A DNA stretch of 64,000 nucleotides from Phycisphaerales bacterium (GCA_023382935.1 JAHDXL010000005.1:393818-457817), one strand, 5' to 3'; shown: positions 1 to 8,714, counted from the stretch's first letter. Notes: generated from the letters alone by a model not told the origin. Numbers and translations are program-made.

Positions 1-936
1 GATCGGTCCGCAGCGTGGGGAGAGAACGGCCAGGGCGAACCCGACGATCAGCCCGACGCCGCCAAGGAGGAGCGGAAGCCATCGGCCATGCCACCCGTGC
101 CAAAACTCAAAAAGGGCGAAGGTGCAGAGCCGAGCGACGAGCCACGCGGAGAAGGCAGGGGCTTTCCAGGTCATGCTGACGCCGAGGACGCCCAGAACCG
201 CCGGGATGGTGGGCCCGAGGTTGGAGATGAGGAGGTACGAAGCGGGCAAGAGGACGCGGGAAACGCGAAGGAGGGAGGGATAACGTGGATCAAACACATG
301 GGGTTCGTCGTCAAGGTGGCGCGGAGGGTGCCGGGGCAGCGGCAGGAGCAGGAGCCCGGCCAGCACATGGGCAGCCCCGACCCAGAGGAGCACCGTCATC
401 GGACTTTTCTCGGCGTAGGGCGCGATAAGCCACATCGAGACGATCACGGCCGAGGCCCAGACGATGTTGAACCAGCCGATCGCGGAGCGAAGGTTGGAGC
501 CTCGGCGTCCGCCGGAGATGTAGGCCTCGACGATGGGCCAGAGGCATCCGGTTAGCAGGCCAAAGACGGTGACGAGCGTCCAGAGCGTCCAGGCGGGGGG
601 CACAGCGGTGCGCGAGCCGACGACCAGGACCGGAAGCGGAGCAGTGAATCCGACCGCGAGGAGCAGGAAGACGCCAACGGTGCGGGTGGAGACGAGTTTG
701 GTGAGCGAGGTGCGCAGGGCCGAGCCGATGCCGGCGGCGCCGACGATGTAGGCGATGCCCATGACCAGGGCGAGCGTGTAGTTGTGGGGGCGATCGTAGT
801 TGAGTGCGGACTCGGTGAGGAAGTAGATGCCGCTGGTGACGGCGCCGGAGCCGATGCTGGCCAGGGAAGTCAGCAGCAGGCCGAGGACAAGCGGCCGGTC
901 GACGCGGAGGGAGGCTTGTGCGGAGGTTGCCATCAT
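1..936 (-). CDS. MFS transporter, N-terminal part (cut by window edge)
   Basis: The minus strand reads open from an ATG pair at 936/933 to the first base of the window, giving about 310 residues with no stop; the C-terminus lies outside. Hydrophobic segments alternate with short polar loops. The N-terminus (MATSAQASLRVDRPL) leads straight into a first membrane helix, about six helices follow, then a polar linker around residues 210-225 and further helices. That is the layout of a major facilitator superfamily carrier, N-half complete and C-half partial. The cargo cannot be read from the sequence. It faces away from the tRNA-Arg gene starting 29 bp upstream. The family call is by helix pattern only. 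Confidence 0.75.
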   Translation of the reverse strand, partial: MMATSAQASLRVDRPLVLGLLLTSLASIGSGAVTSGIYFLTESALNYDRPHNYTLALVMGIAYIVGAAGIGSALRTSLTKLVSTRTVGVFLLLAVGFTAPLPVLVVGSRTAVPPAWTLWTLVTVFGLLTGCLWPIVEAYISGGRRGSNLRSAIGWFNIVWASAVIVSMWLIAPYAEKSPMTVLLWVGAAHVLAGLLLLPLPRHPPRHLDDEPHVFDPRYPSLLRVSRVLLPASYLLISNLGPTIPAVLGVLGVSMTWKAPAFSAWLVARLCTFALFEFWHGWHGRWLPLLLGGVGLIVGFALAVLSPRCGPI

Positions 937-964
937 GGAGCGGTGATCGTAGAGTGAGCCCGTT

Positions 965-1038
965 GCGCCCGTAGCTCAATTGGATAGAGCGTTGGCCTCC
1001 GAAGCCAAAGGTTCCGCGTTCGACTCGCGGCGGGCGTA
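965..1038 (+). tRNA. tRNA-Arg (anticodon CCG)
   Basis: A complete cloverleaf can be folded. The acceptor GCGCCCG pairs with CGGGCGT (G1-U72 wobble), followed by discriminator A. The D arm is GCTC/GAGC, the anticodon stem TTGGC/GCCAA encloses loop CTCCGAA (anticodon CCG), and the T arm CCGCG/CGCGG carries TTCGACT. No CCA is encoded. It decodes CGG. Confidence 0.97.
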
Positions 1039-1228
1039 TTGAAGGCGGCAAGGAACACGGGCGGGGCCCCTTGAGGCCATGTCCGTGTGGCGGGGGCCTG
1101 CTGAACACCCGGCCAGAACGAACCGATCAGTTGGAAAGCGCGTAGGAGAGCGGAGGGTTCGCCGACGGGGCGGAGACGGTGACTACCCTATATGCGGTGC
1201 CGTTCTCTCGTTTCCAGGGAGGAAAAGC

Positions 1229-2110
1229 ATGGCTGGCTTGAACGTGTTGGCGAGTGTGCTGGTTGGATTGGGGGCGCAGGCGCAGCCGGACAAGCCCGTC
1301 GTTGATCGGCCGCAGGCGGAGAAGCCAGTGGTGACCCAACCGGAGGCGGAGCCTGAGCAGCCTCTGGACACGAGCAACCTGCCCGAGGCCGAGGCAATCT
1401 TCAAGCGCTATGTGGAGGCGTTGGGCGACCCCGAGGCGATGAAGAAGATCCACAGCATGAAGATCGACGGGCGCTACGTCGGTCGCCCGTTCGAGTTTGC
1501 GGCCAGGCTGACCATCTGGCGTGAGTATCCCAACAAGTTCCACTTGAAGATCGCAGAGCCCGCAGGGGAGACGATTGAAGTCGGCTTCGACGGGAGCAAG
1601 GGATGGGAGCGGCAGCCGGGGGTGGGCCTGCGGATGATCGAGGGTCTGCGGCTGATCGAACTGAGAGACTCAAGCGACTTCTGGGGAGAAGCGAACTGGG
1701 AAACGCGGTACATCGAGTGGAAGGTGCTGGGGCGGACGACAGTCGACGGGCAAAAGGCCCTGGGCGTGTACGTCAAGGCGCTGTCCAACCGAGAGAAGGC
1801 CCTGTTATTCTCTGAGGAAACCGGGCTGTACCTGGGGTCGCGGACGTTTACCGTGCATCCTGGAACGGGCCAGCCGTCGGAGTTTGAGACCGTTCTCAAG
1901 CCCTACAAGGAGTTTGACGGTGTCAAGATCCCGATGGGGATGTTGCAGCGATTCAAAGGTGACGAGAAGGCCACGGAGTTTGACTACGTGAAATTGGTGC
2001 TGAACCCGGAAGAGAAGCACGATTTCTCTCCGCCGGCCGAGTTGCTCGAGAAGATCAAGAACGAGAAGAACAAGCCGACCGAAGCGCCGCAGCCGGGTGC
2101 CGGCGGGTGA
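1229..2110 (+). CDS. secreted LolA/LppX-like protein of unknown function
   Basis: This gives 293 residues from the ATG at 1229, chosen because GGGAGGA lies just upstream and a signal peptide follows at once (cleavage likely after A18 in GAQA|Q). A Pro/Glu/Gln-rich linker (about 20-48) precedes the domain. The rest has alternating beta-strand pattern with statements such as KFHLKIAEPAGE and GLYLGSRTF, resembling the half-barrel of outer-membrane lipoprotein-sorting proteins (LolA/LppX fold) that bind lipid. It lacks a lipobox and is probably periplasmic. Its stop abuts the stop of the convergent nth gene, the two sharing TGATCA. Fold assignment is moderate and the ligand unknown. Confidence 0.7.
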   Translation: MAGLNVLASVLVGLGAQAQPDKPVVDRPQAEKPVVTQPEAEPEQPLDTSNLPEAEAIFKRYVEALGDPEAMKKIHSMKIDGRYVGRPFEFAARLTIWREYPNKFHLKIAEPAGETIEVGFDGSKGWERQPGVGLRMIEGLRLIELRDSSDFWGEANWETRYIEWKVLGRTTVDGQKALGVYVKALSNREKALLFSEETGLYLGSRTFTVHPGTGQPSEFETVLKPYKEFDGVKIPMGMLQRFKGDEKATEFDYVKLVLNPEEKHDFSPPAELLEKIKNEKNKPTEAPQPGAGG

Positions 2111-2830
2111 TCACCTCGCTTCGCAGCAGCGTCCGAATTTCTGGCAGATGGGGTGATCTTGGCATTGACGGACTCGCGCGGTGCAGACGCGGCGGCCGTG
2201 CCAGATGATCTGATGGCTCAAGTCGCACCAGTGTTGGCGCGGCATGAGCACCATGAGTCTTCGCTCGGTGGCGTCGACGCTGGCGCCCTGGGGGACAAGA
2301 TCGAAGCGCTGCGCCAGGCGTTGTATGTGCGTGTCGACGACGAAGCCAACGTTGATGCCGAAGGCGTTGCCGAGGACGACGTTGGCGGTCTTGCGTGCCA
2401 CCCCGCGCAGAGTGAGCAGTTCGTCCATGGTCTGCGGCACCTGGCCATCGAAGCGATCGCGGATTTCGGTCATGGCGGCGTGGATGGACTTGGCCTTGTT
2501 GCGGTAGAGACCGATGCTGCGGATGTAAGGCTCGATGCGCTCGGGCGTGGCGGCGGCATAGTCGGCAGGTGTGGGAAAGGCCCTGAACAGAGCGGGGGTG
2601 GCCTTGTTGACGCCGGCGTCGGTCGCTTGGGCCGACAGAATCGTGGCAACGAGAAGTTCCACGGGCGAGTTGAAGTGCAATTCACAGTGGGCGCCGGGGT
2701 AGTGCTCGGCGAGAAGTGCGGCCAGGGATCGGGCGCGGCGTTTCTCGGCCGGGCTGACCTTCGGAAGCGGGAATGGGATGTCACGCAGGCCGGGCGGATT
2801 GGCGGGCGTTCGGACGGGTTCACCGGGCAT
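2111..2830 (-). CDS. nth: endonuclease III (DNA glycosylase/AP lyase)
   Basis: A 239-residue bifunctional base-excision repair enzyme that removes oxidised pyrimidines and cleaves the abasic site. The helix-hairpin-helix runs through TLRGVARKTANVV with catalytic K147, and the conserved Asp is D166 in VVDTHI. The C-terminal iron-sulfur cysteines are C216, C223, C229 and C235/C236. Their spacing C-x6-C-x5-C-x5-C differs from the usual C-x6-C-x2-C-x5-C. The ATG at 2830 is chosen because it lies 2 bp after the stop of the upstream membrane-protein gene and restores the family length. The two genes are probably translationally coupled. Confidence 0.95.
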   Translation of the reverse strand: MPGEPVRTPANPPGLRDIPFPLPKVSPAEKRRARSLAALLAEHYPGAHCELHFNSPVELLVATILSAQATDAGVNKATPALFRAFPTPADYAAATPERIEPYIRSIGLYRNKAKSIHAAMTEIRDRFDGQVPQTMDELLTLRGVARKTANVVLGNAFGINVGFVVDTHIQRLAQRFDLVPQGASVDATERRLMVLMPRQHWCDLSHQIIWHGRRVCTARVRQCQDHPICQKFGRCCEAR

Positions 2831-2832
2831 CA

Positions 2833-3405
2833 CTAGGCCTTTTCTACCTTTGAGCCACCGCCACTCAGGGTCCACGTCGAGGCGATGAGTGTTGCGAAGA
2901 CGGAGAGCGAGATGAAGCCGTGCGTGCGTGTGGAGGCGGGGTGATCGGTCATGAACTCCGCGTGGCGCATTGCGGCCCGTTCGGAGTGTCCCGCGCGGGC
3001 GGCCTGCCAGTAGGCGCGGGCGTTGGTGTCCATGCGCGGGGAGAGGACGAAGTACTGGTAACTGAATACAACCATGGCGCAGGCGAGCAGCGCGGCGCGG
3101 ATCAGCGTTGAGGCCCGCGTCACGGTGTGCCCGAGCACGGCGGCGGCGATGAACGCGATGATCGCCAGCGAGCAGGAGGCGAACTGGATGATGTCGGCGA
3201 CTGCGAAAATGCGGGCCTGGATGAAACCGGCGCCCAGGTCGGCCTGGGCGCCGGTGTAGGCCTGGAAGAATCCAAACGTGGGGTCGAGTTCCCGCATGGT
3301 CGTGAAGATGATGCCGGCGACCAGGGCGCCGGTGACCAGCGCCGCCAGCCAGATGGCCAGCGCCGCGATGTGGACGGTTTCGCAGATTCGGACGAACGGG
3401 CGCAT
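2833..3405 (-). CDS. four-helix membrane protein, DUF4149/TMEM205-like
   Basis: This gives 190 residues from the ATG at 3405 (MRPFVRICETVHI). Hydrophobic segments lie at about 10-35, 65-90, 100-125 and near the C-terminus (FISLSVFATLIAS). The amphipathic start ETVHIAALAIWLAALV and the motif YFVLSPRMD before the last loop resemble DUF4149/TMEM205-type inner-membrane proteins, whose role is not known. It is first in a two-gene unit with nth, 2 bp apart. A longer upstream extension of the frame is possible but would overlap the divergent gene at 3454 and has proline-rich, non-protein-like sequence. Family call is moderate. Confidence 0.65.
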   Translation of the reverse strand: MRPFVRICETVHIAALAIWLAALVTGALVAGIIFTTMRELDPTFGFFQAYTGAQADLGAGFIQARIFAVADIIQFASCSLAIIAFIAAAVLGHTVTRASTLIRAALLACAMVVFSYQYFVLSPRMDTNARAYWQAARAGHSERAAMRHAEFMTDHPASTRTHGFISLSVFATLIASTWTLSGGGSKVEKA

Positions 3406-3453
3406 CGGTTTGTCCTCGGGGGCTTTCCGGACTGACCCGGACAGCCTAGAACG

Positions 3454-4209
3454 ATGCCGATGTTCGAACCACTGGAATTGAGTCTCTCGCTGAGTGACGT
3501 GCGGCTGGCTGGCCCGGCACGCTCGATGCCGGCGTGGGTGCGTGAGCAGGGATTTCGGTGGGTGCACCTGAACGCGGCCGCGAGAGGATTCCGCCCGCGC
3601 GAGTTGGACGGCGCGGCTCGACGGGATCTTGCGGCGACTCTTTCGAGGGCCGAAGTGAGGGTGAGCGGGGTCGATCTGTGGATTCCCCCTCAGCACTTTG
3701 CCGAGGCTGTACATGTGGATCGAGCCGTCGACGCGGTGGTGGCGGTGGCTGAGTTGCTCGGGGATCTGGCGCGGCTTCGGGTGACCAGAGCCTCGCCGGT
3801 GGTGAGCCTGATGCTGCCGGACAAGCCGGCCGAAGGGGTGGCTGCGGCGCTGGCGGCTGCGGGGGAGGCGAGGGGCGTGCTGATCGTGGATCATTCACCA
3901 GCGGCGGGGGCGGATGCGTGGTGGGGGGCCGACCCGGCGACGCTTCTGATGCACGGGGATAATCCGGGCGCGAGCGTGTCGCGGAGGGGATCGCATGTGC
4001 TGTCGGCGCGTTTGAGCGATGCCAACGCGATGGGTCGGTGCGCGGTGGGCTCGGGTCGACTGGACGTGCTGGAGTATGCGATGGCGCTGACAACGGCCGG
4101 GGTGCGAGGTCCGGTGGTGCTCGATGTGCGAGGGCTGCCCGATGCGCTGGGGGGGATTGAGCGTGGGCGGCAGGCGTGGGGCGAGTCGACGCGGCTTCCC
4201 GACGAGTGA
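3454..4209 (+). CDS. TIM-barrel protein, sugar-phosphate isomerase/AP-endonuclease-like
   Basis: This gives 251 residues. The order LELSLSLSDVRLAG, then RWVHLNAAARG, VRVSGVDLWIPP, RVTRASPVVSLML and GPVVLDVRGLP fits successive beta-strands of a xylose-isomerase-like TIM barrel. The protein is shorter than the usual 270-300, and the Glu/His metal ligands of active isomerases are not obvious, so enzymatic activity is uncertain. The ATG at 3454 has no strong ribosome site; an ATG two codons later is an alternative. It is divergent from the membrane-protein/nth unit and is followed by a strong hairpin terminator. Confidence 0.6.
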   Translation: MPMFEPLELSLSLSDVRLAGPARSMPAWVREQGFRWVHLNAAARGFRPRELDGAARRDLAATLSRAEVRVSGVDLWIPPQHFAEAVHVDRAVDAVVAVAELLGDLARLRVTRASPVVSLMLPDKPAEGVAAALAAAGEARGVLIVDHSPAAGADAWWGADPATLLMHGDNPGASVSRRGSHVLSARLSDANAMGRCAVGSGRLDVLEYAMALTTAGVRGPVVLDVRGLPDALGGIERGRQAWGESTRLPDE

Positions 4210-4246
4210 GCAGAGGCGGAGCGATGGGGCCGGCGAAGAAAAGAGA

Positions 4247-4273
4247 AGAGGCCCCGGACCGTCCGGGGCCTCT
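4247..4273. terminator. bidirectional hairpin terminator
   Basis: A perfect 13-bp inverted repeat (AGAGGCCCCGGAC with GTCCGGGGCCTCT) lies between two converging genes. On the minus strand the stem is followed by CTTCTCTTTTCTTC, a pyrimidine-rich tract rich in U. It therefore best serves the PEP-CTERM-like gene, and may also stop the plus-strand gene ending at 4209. Confidence 0.8.
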
Positions 4274-4311
4274 CGAGAAACACAGACCTTGAGGCGTACG
4301 AGTCGATGGAA

Positions 4312-5052
4312 TCAGCGACGACGACGGGTGGCGACCAGCCCGCCGAGACCGAGCAGGGCAAAGGCGCCCGGAGCGGGAATCACGTCGACGCGGTAACCGA
4401 GGTCAGCGGGGGTGGCTCCGCCGCTGAAGACGTAGAAGCCGGCCGGAGGCGACGAGGGGTCATCCTTGTAGAAGGAGACGGGGCTGGAGCCGATGGTGAC
4501 GGGGCTGAGGGAGGCGACGCCCATGCGGATGGAGCCGCCGGTGTGGGCCACGCGGGCCTGGGTAGCGAGGATGTTGGCGGTGTCGAGGTTGATGCCGAAT
4601 CCCGACAGGCCGGTGAAGGTCACGACGCTGTAATAGCCGGGCGACAGCGCGCTGATCCCGAAGTTGATCTGGCCGATGAATCCGCCGATAAAGGAGGAGT
4701 CGCTGATGCGGTAGAAGCGCACGTCGACGTCGTAGGTGTTGATGACGCCGGTGTTTCCGCTGGCGCTGTTGAAGACCGTGAGGCTGAAGGCGTCGAGGAC
4801 GCCGGTGCCGGTCATGTTGAGTGTGTCGCCCCAGCGGGTGTTGAGGTTCAGGGATGACGTGGCAGCGTTCGCAGCACTGCTCGTGTTGCTGTAGATGGTG
4901 ATGGGCGTGCCGCGCTGTTGGCTGTGGGTGTTGCCATGCACGTCGGTGAAGATATGCCCGGCGAACTGGAGATTATCCTCCATGATGACGTCGGCGGAAG
5001 CGACGCCGGCGATGGCCACGAGGGCCAGAGCGCCCAGAATTGTCTTGCTCAT
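4312..5052 (-). CDS. PEP-CTERM-like sorted secreted protein
   Basis: This gives 246 residues. A clear signal peptide ends at VASA|D (residue 20). The body is Ser/Thr/Gly/Asn-rich beta-sandwich-like sequence with no catalytic motif. The last 23 residues are PAPGAFALLGLGG followed by a short tail ending in RRRR: a Pro-containing motif, a hydrophobic helix and a basic end. That is the architecture of PEP-CTERM-type sorting signals recognised by exosortases, here with PAPG in place of PEP. It is probably exported and anchored or processed at the envelope. It stands alone, with a terminator behind and a 389-bp gap in front. Confidence 0.85.
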   Translation of the reverse strand: MSKTILGALALVAIAGVASADVIMEDNLQFAGHIFTDVHGNTHSQQRGTPITIYSNTSSAANAATSSLNLNTRWGDTLNMTGTGVLDAFSLTVFNSASGNTGVINTYDVDVRFYRISDSSFIGGFIGQINFGISALSPGYYSVVTFTGLSGFGINLDTANILATQARVAHTGGSIRMGVASLSPVTIGSSPVSFYKDDPSSPPAGFYVFSGGATPADLGYRVDVIPAPGAFALLGLGGLVATRRRR

Positions 5053-5441
5053 CTCTCGAACTCCTGTGGAAACTCAACGCAATTGCAGCGGCGGCGGCCC
5101 CGGGAACACTCCGAGCGCGCAACTCACGTCGATGCTTTCGTGTTGTACCTGTCTCTCCGAAACGACTCAGAACGAGCGCTCGCGAAGTCCTGTCTCTCTG
5201 TTGACGTCCCGAGCGCGGAAACACGCTGAAAGGACACTCATCTCCTCTGGGCGGATAGTGTGCCCGAACTGCGATGCCGTGTCAACAGGTGGGGAGCGAT
5301 TTGCCCTACGAAGCACCATCCGCCTGTGCATAACTCGAATCATGCGCCCAATAACTGACCCCCATTCGGCCCCAGCCGGATTTCGTTCGCACTTGGAGTG
5401 AATCTAGATTCTGAACCGCCGACGGGTCGAATCGGGGTCAC
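5053..5441. other. intergenic region, leader of the PEP-CTERM-like gene
   Basis: Here 389 bp separate two minus-strand genes. The part nearest 5053 is locally A/C-rich with GGAG at about 5061-5064 in the right place to be the ribosome site of the gene at 5052. A possible promoter is listed separately. No convincing open frame or RNA gene is seen. Confidence 0.5.
5255..5285 (-). promoter_or_regulatory. possible sigma-70-type promoter
   Basis: On the minus strand TTGACA (5285-5280) is followed after 19 bp by CACTAT (5260-5255). The -35 box is perfect, but the spacing is long and the -10 box weak. It would give the PEP-CTERM-like mRNA a leader of about 200 nt. Confidence 0.35.
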
Positions 5442-5876
5442 TCAGCCCCGCGGCCTGGCCGACACGGCGTTGACGTGGTGCCGGATCTCGGGCTGGTCGC
5501 CTTGCTGGGGGAAGTCGACGGCGATGACGTCGATCCGGAAGGGACGCCCGCTCCACCCGTTGGAACGGCGGAGCGAACGGGCGATGCGCATGAGTCGTTC
5601 GCGTTTCTCGGCGTCAACGGCACGCTCGGGCTCGTGGGGGCCTCGCTCGGTGGTCGGACGGCGCCGGGTCTTGACCTCGACCAGGATGATGCCGTTGGTG
5701 CGGGGGTCTTCGCAGATCAGGTCAGCCTCGCCAGCGGTGCTCTTGAGATTATGCCCGAGCACGCGGTATCCCTTGCCGGCCAAGTAGCGGGCGGCCACCT
5801 GTTCGCCCTTGCGTCCCAGGTCGGGAGACGGACGAAGCCGCGAGAGCAAGTGCTGGAGCAGGTCGGCCGGGCTCAT
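5442..5876 (-). CDS. yraN: YraN/UPF0102 family nuclease-fold protein
   Basis: This gives 144 residues, the usual length. The order is GRKGEQVAARYL (about 21-32), GEADLI (49-54), then LVEVKTR (65-71). These carry the Glu, Asp52, Glu67 and Lys69 of the Holliday-junction-resolvase-like restriction-endonuclease fold seen in UPF0102. The family's cellular job is unproven; a nucleic-acid role is inferred from the fold. Its ATG overlaps the stop of the upstream parvulin-like gene by 4 bp, so the two are translated from one message. Confidence 0.9.
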   Translation of the reverse strand: MSPADLLQHLLSRLRPSPDLGRKGEQVAARYLAGKGYRVLGHNLKSTAGEADLICEDPRTNGIILVEVKTRRRPTTERGPHEPERAVDAEKRERLMRIARSLRRSNGWSGRPFRIDVIAVDFPQQGDQPEIRHHVNAVSARPRG

Positions 5877-7159
5877 GGCGTCTGTGATGCCGACGGGCGA
5901 GGGGCGTAACGGGCCTGGGCGATCTCAAACAGTCGATCGCGCATCTGCGGAAGAGAGGTGAAACTGGCGCGTCGCTCGAGTCGATCGAGGAATCGCTTGA
6001 GTTCTTCGTTGCGTCGCTCGCGGAGCAACTCATCTTTGATGGCCAGTTGCGCGTGGTAGATGCTGATGGACTCGGTGGTGATGTCTTCAAGTTTGAGCCA
6101 CGCGGTCTGTGAGCCGATCTCGAAAGGCCCGGTCCAGTCTCCCGGCTTGAGCGCGTGGGCTTTTTCGTTGAGGATTGCGCTGCCGTAGAACCTCGTCTGC
6201 TCGTAGGCGCCTTCGAGGGGAAACTGGTCGAGCCCCCCTTGTTCCGGCTTGTAGTTGGTGGCCGAGGCGAGAGCGACTTCCTCGAACGGCGTGCCCGAGG
6301 CCAGGGCGTCGTTGACGGCCTCCACGTCGGCGGTGCTTGCGGTGGGGATGCGGATGAGCCGCAGAGTGGCGGAGGGCGGCGGGTTGTAGAGATTCCAGTC
6401 GCGTTGATAGCGCTGGCGGATGTCGCGCCAGGAGATGTTGACGCGCGAGTTGATTTCGCGAATGAGCGTGTTGCGAATGAGGGCTTCCTTCTCGCGCTGG
6501 CGGAGGAACTCGTCTTCGGAGATGCCTTCCTTTTCGCTCAGGCGGCGGCCAGCCAGGGCGCGGCTGCCCCCGGCCTGGCTGATGCGTTCCTTGTTCAGCG
6601 CGTCGAGGAAGGCGCGGAAGCCCTGCTTCTGGTCGGGAGTCAGGCGGGAAAGCGCCTCGGCCCGGAGCAGTTCGTCGGTGATGATTTCCTCGAGTCGACG
6701 TTCGATCTGGTCCCTGGCAAACGGCTCCCAGCGATTGGGGGGCATCTGCGCAGCCTCTGCCCGCAAACGATCGGCGAGGGGCTCCAGGAATGAACTGGCG
6801 TAGATCGGCTTGCCATTGACATCGCCGATCTTGGACTCGACCAGCACCGGGGCTTCCACCGGGGCAGCATTGCTGGGCTGGGGCGGAGGCGGGCCGGGCT
6901 TGACGCTCACGATGGGGGGCGGCTGTTCGCCGGGAATGGGGGGCGGGTTGTCCACCGCCCACGACTCGGTGGGTCGTTGTTCAGCCGGAACGTCGGGCAC
7001 GAAGTCTTCGGGCTGAATGACCCGCACGGACCGAGAGCCTGAGAGAATCGGCACGCGGGCACAGGCCGGGAGCAGGGCCAGGCCGGCGCTGAGGGCAAGC
7101 GTCCCGGTGAGTTGCAGTCGAGCGTCGATCCGGCGGGCTTGGTTTTTCATGGGCTGCAC
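5873..7159 (-). CDS. parvulin/SurA-like peptidyl-prolyl isomerase lipoprotein
   Basis: This gives 428 residues. After a basic start, a hydrophobic segment leads to LLPAC (C33), a weak lipobox, so the protein is probably a lipoprotein. Residues 45-105 are Pro-rich linker. From about 110 on, KIGDVNGKPIYAS and a long helical stretch resemble the SurA N-domain. From about 260, ATLRLIRIPT and LKPGDWTGPFEIG resemble a PpiC rotamase domain. The likely role is periplasmic folding of outer-membrane or secreted proteins. Overlapping ATGA links it to yraN downstream. The start could be Met4. Isomerase residues were not checked one by one. Confidence 0.75.
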   Translation of the reverse strand: MQPMKNQARRIDARLQLTGTLALSAGLALLPACARVPILSGSRSVRVIQPEDFVPDVPAEQRPTESWAVDNPPPIPGEQPPPIVSVKPGPPPPQPSNAAPVEAPVLVESKIGDVNGKPIYASSFLEPLADRLRAEAAQMPPNRWEPFARDQIERRLEEIITDELLRAEALSRLTPDQKQGFRAFLDALNKERISQAGGSRALAGRRLSEKEGISEDEFLRQREKEALIRNTLIREINSRVNISWRDIRQRYQRDWNLYNPPPSATLRLIRIPTASTADVEAVNDALASGTPFEEVALASATNYKPEQGGLDQFPLEGAYEQTRFYGSAILNEKAHALKPGDWTGPFEIGSQTAWLKLEDITTESISIYHAQLAIKDELLRERRNEELKRFLDRLERRASFTSLPQMRDRLFEIAQARYAPRPSASQTP

Positions 7160-7231
7160 GGGGGCGCTGGGGTTTGGGTTGCGCTACCATTGGGCGTTTC
7201 GGGGCCAAGAGACGAAGGGGGCCGTCGGACG

Positions 7232-7708
7232 ATGAGCGATGACCAGACTCCGAAGATTATCGTGGATGACGACTGGAAGTCGCAAGCGCGGGCGGAGAAG
7301 GAGCGGCTGAAGGCTTCGGAGCCTCCGAGGGCCCCGGCTCGACAGGAACCGGAGGAGGGGGGTGGGGTTCCCGAGAAGATCGGGTTTGAGCACCTGCTGG
7401 AGGTGCTGGCCACGCAGGCCCTGATGTATCTCGGGGCGTATCCCGATCCGCAGACCGGGAGGGCGGTTCTAGCCCCGGACCTGGCAAAATTGCACATCGA
7501 TCTGCTGGGCGTGGTCGAAGAAAAGACTCGTGGAAATCTCACGCCTGACGAAAAGCGGAAGATCGATGGCATCCTGCATGAACTGCGTATGCAGTTTGTG
7601 GAAATCTCCAAGGCCATTGCCAAGGCGATAGAAGAGGGGAAGATTTCTCCGGCCGATCTTCAGGGCGGCGGTCCGATCGGCGGGGCGTCACCAGGCCCGG
7701 GTCTCTAG
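7232..7708 (+). CDS. DUF1844 family protein
   Basis: This gives 158 residues from the ATG at 7232; longer upstream frames lack protein-like sequence. A charged, Pro-rich N-terminus (1-50) precedes a helical domain with HLLEVLATQALMYLG, then the signature IDLLGVVEEKTRGNLT at about 95-110. This marks DUF1844, a family of unknown function common in planctomycetes and other bacteria. It ends in a Gly/Pro tail. It lies 27 bp before the sdhC start and may share its transcript. Confidence 0.85.
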   Translation: MSDDQTPKIIVDDDWKSQARAEKERLKASEPPRAPARQEPEEGGGVPEKIGFEHLLEVLATQALMYLGAYPDPQTGRAVLAPDLAKLHIDLLGVVEEKTRGNLTPDEKRKIDGILHELRMQFVEISKAIAKAIEEGKISPADLQGGGPIGGASPGPGL

Positions 7709-7714
7709 ACCCGG
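7697..7714 (+). other. hairpin over the stop codon before sdhC
   Basis: CCGGGTC-TCTA-GACCCGG forms a 7-bp stem whose loop holds the TAG stop of the DUF1844 gene. There is no U tract, so it may attenuate or stabilise message rather than terminate. The sdhC ribosome site GAGAGGA follows directly. Confidence 0.5.
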
Positions 7715-7735
7715 CACATTCGAGAGGACAAGCCT

Positions 7736-8638
7736 GTGGACAACGGGCAAGGCTTCGTGCAGCGGAACTACTTCCTGCTTCGGCGTCTGCACTCACTGAC
7801 GGGCGTCGTTCCTATCGGCGCGTTCATGCTCATCCACCTGACGACGAACTCGTCGATCCTGTGGGGGGCCATCAACGGGCGGGCGCACGCGGCAACGCCG
7901 ATCGGGCGCGGCGTCGAGACCTTCCAGGACGAAGTCTCGTTCATCAACGGGATGCCGCTGCTGCTGCTGATCGAGGCGCTGGTGCTGTGGCTTCCGATTG
8001 CGTTTCACGGGATTTTGGGCGTGGTGTTCGCTCTCGGAGCGTCGAACAACGTCGCCAGGTACGGGTATCAGGGCAACAAGCGGTACATGCTGCAGAGGCT
8101 CACCGGGTACCTCGGCTTTGCGTTCATTCTCTACCACGTCGCCACGCTCCGGTGGGGGTGGGAGTGGCTGACCCCGGCGAACACGGCCTGGAGCCACTAC
8201 TTTGCGACCTCGACCCTGGCGGCGGCCCTGAAGGGCGATGGCGGGCAATGGACGGTGCCTGGCATCATCGTGTCGCTGGGGTATTTCATCGGCGTCAGCG
8301 CGCTGGTGTTCCACTTTGCCAACGGGCTACTGACCGCGTCGATCACCTGGGGCATCGCGGTGTCGCAACGGGCGAGGCAGCGGTGGGGGTATTTGTGCAC
8401 GGGCATTGGGGCGGTGGTCATGCTGCTGGGCTGGTCGGCTCTGGCCGGGTTCGTGTTCCTCGTGGACCATGACGAGGCGCACCAGATCGAGCGTCGAATG
8501 GTCGAGTTGAAGTACGGGCCGGAGTTTCTGAAAGAGATCGAGCGGGAGCACCTCCATCGCCCGGGGATGGAAGCGGCGGCGATCCGGCGAGCGGCCGAGG
8601 TGCCGTATCCGGGACCGGCGCCCGTGATTCGTGAGTAG
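7736..8638 (+). CDS. sdhC: succinate dehydrogenase cytochrome b subunit
   Basis: This gives 300 residues from a GTG start with GAGAGGA upstream. Five membrane helices can be traced: MLIHLTTNSS, LLLLIEALVLWLPIAFHG, the YHVATL segment, VSLGYFIGVSALVFHFANG and the last near GIGAVVMLLGWSALAG. His residues in the helices (HL, FHG, YHV, FHFANG) are candidate haem ligands. This is the single-polypeptide dihaem cytochrome b type, so no sdhD is needed. It anchors SdhA/SdhB in the membrane and passes electrons to quinone. A charged cytoplasmic tail of about 60 residues follows. The order sdhC-sdhA-sdhB follows the Bacillus-like layout. Confidence 0.92.
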   Translation: MDNGQGFVQRNYFLLRRLHSLTGVVPIGAFMLIHLTTNSSILWGAINGRAHAATPIGRGVETFQDEVSFINGMPLLLLIEALVLWLPIAFHGILGVVFALGASNNVARYGYQGNKRYMLQRLTGYLGFAFILYHVATLRWGWEWLTPANTAWSHYFATSTLAAALKGDGGQWTVPGIIVSLGYFIGVSALVFHFANGLLTASITWGIAVSQRARQRWGYLCTGIGAVVMLLGWSALAGFVFLVDHDEAHQIERRMVELKYGPEFLKEIEREHLHRPGMEAAAIRRAAEVPYPGPAPVIRE

Positions 8639-8714
8639 GACGGCACACGGGCCGGACGCGCGTGCCATCGAGGCCGTCGTCCATTCCTCCAGTTCTTCGG
8701 CAGGAGCGAACAAG

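Noticed and set aside
4306..4857. Plus-strand frame opposite the PEP-CTERM-like gene.
   Set aside because: Gly/Ala/Asp/Glu-rich shadow; the minus strand has a signal peptide and sorting tail.
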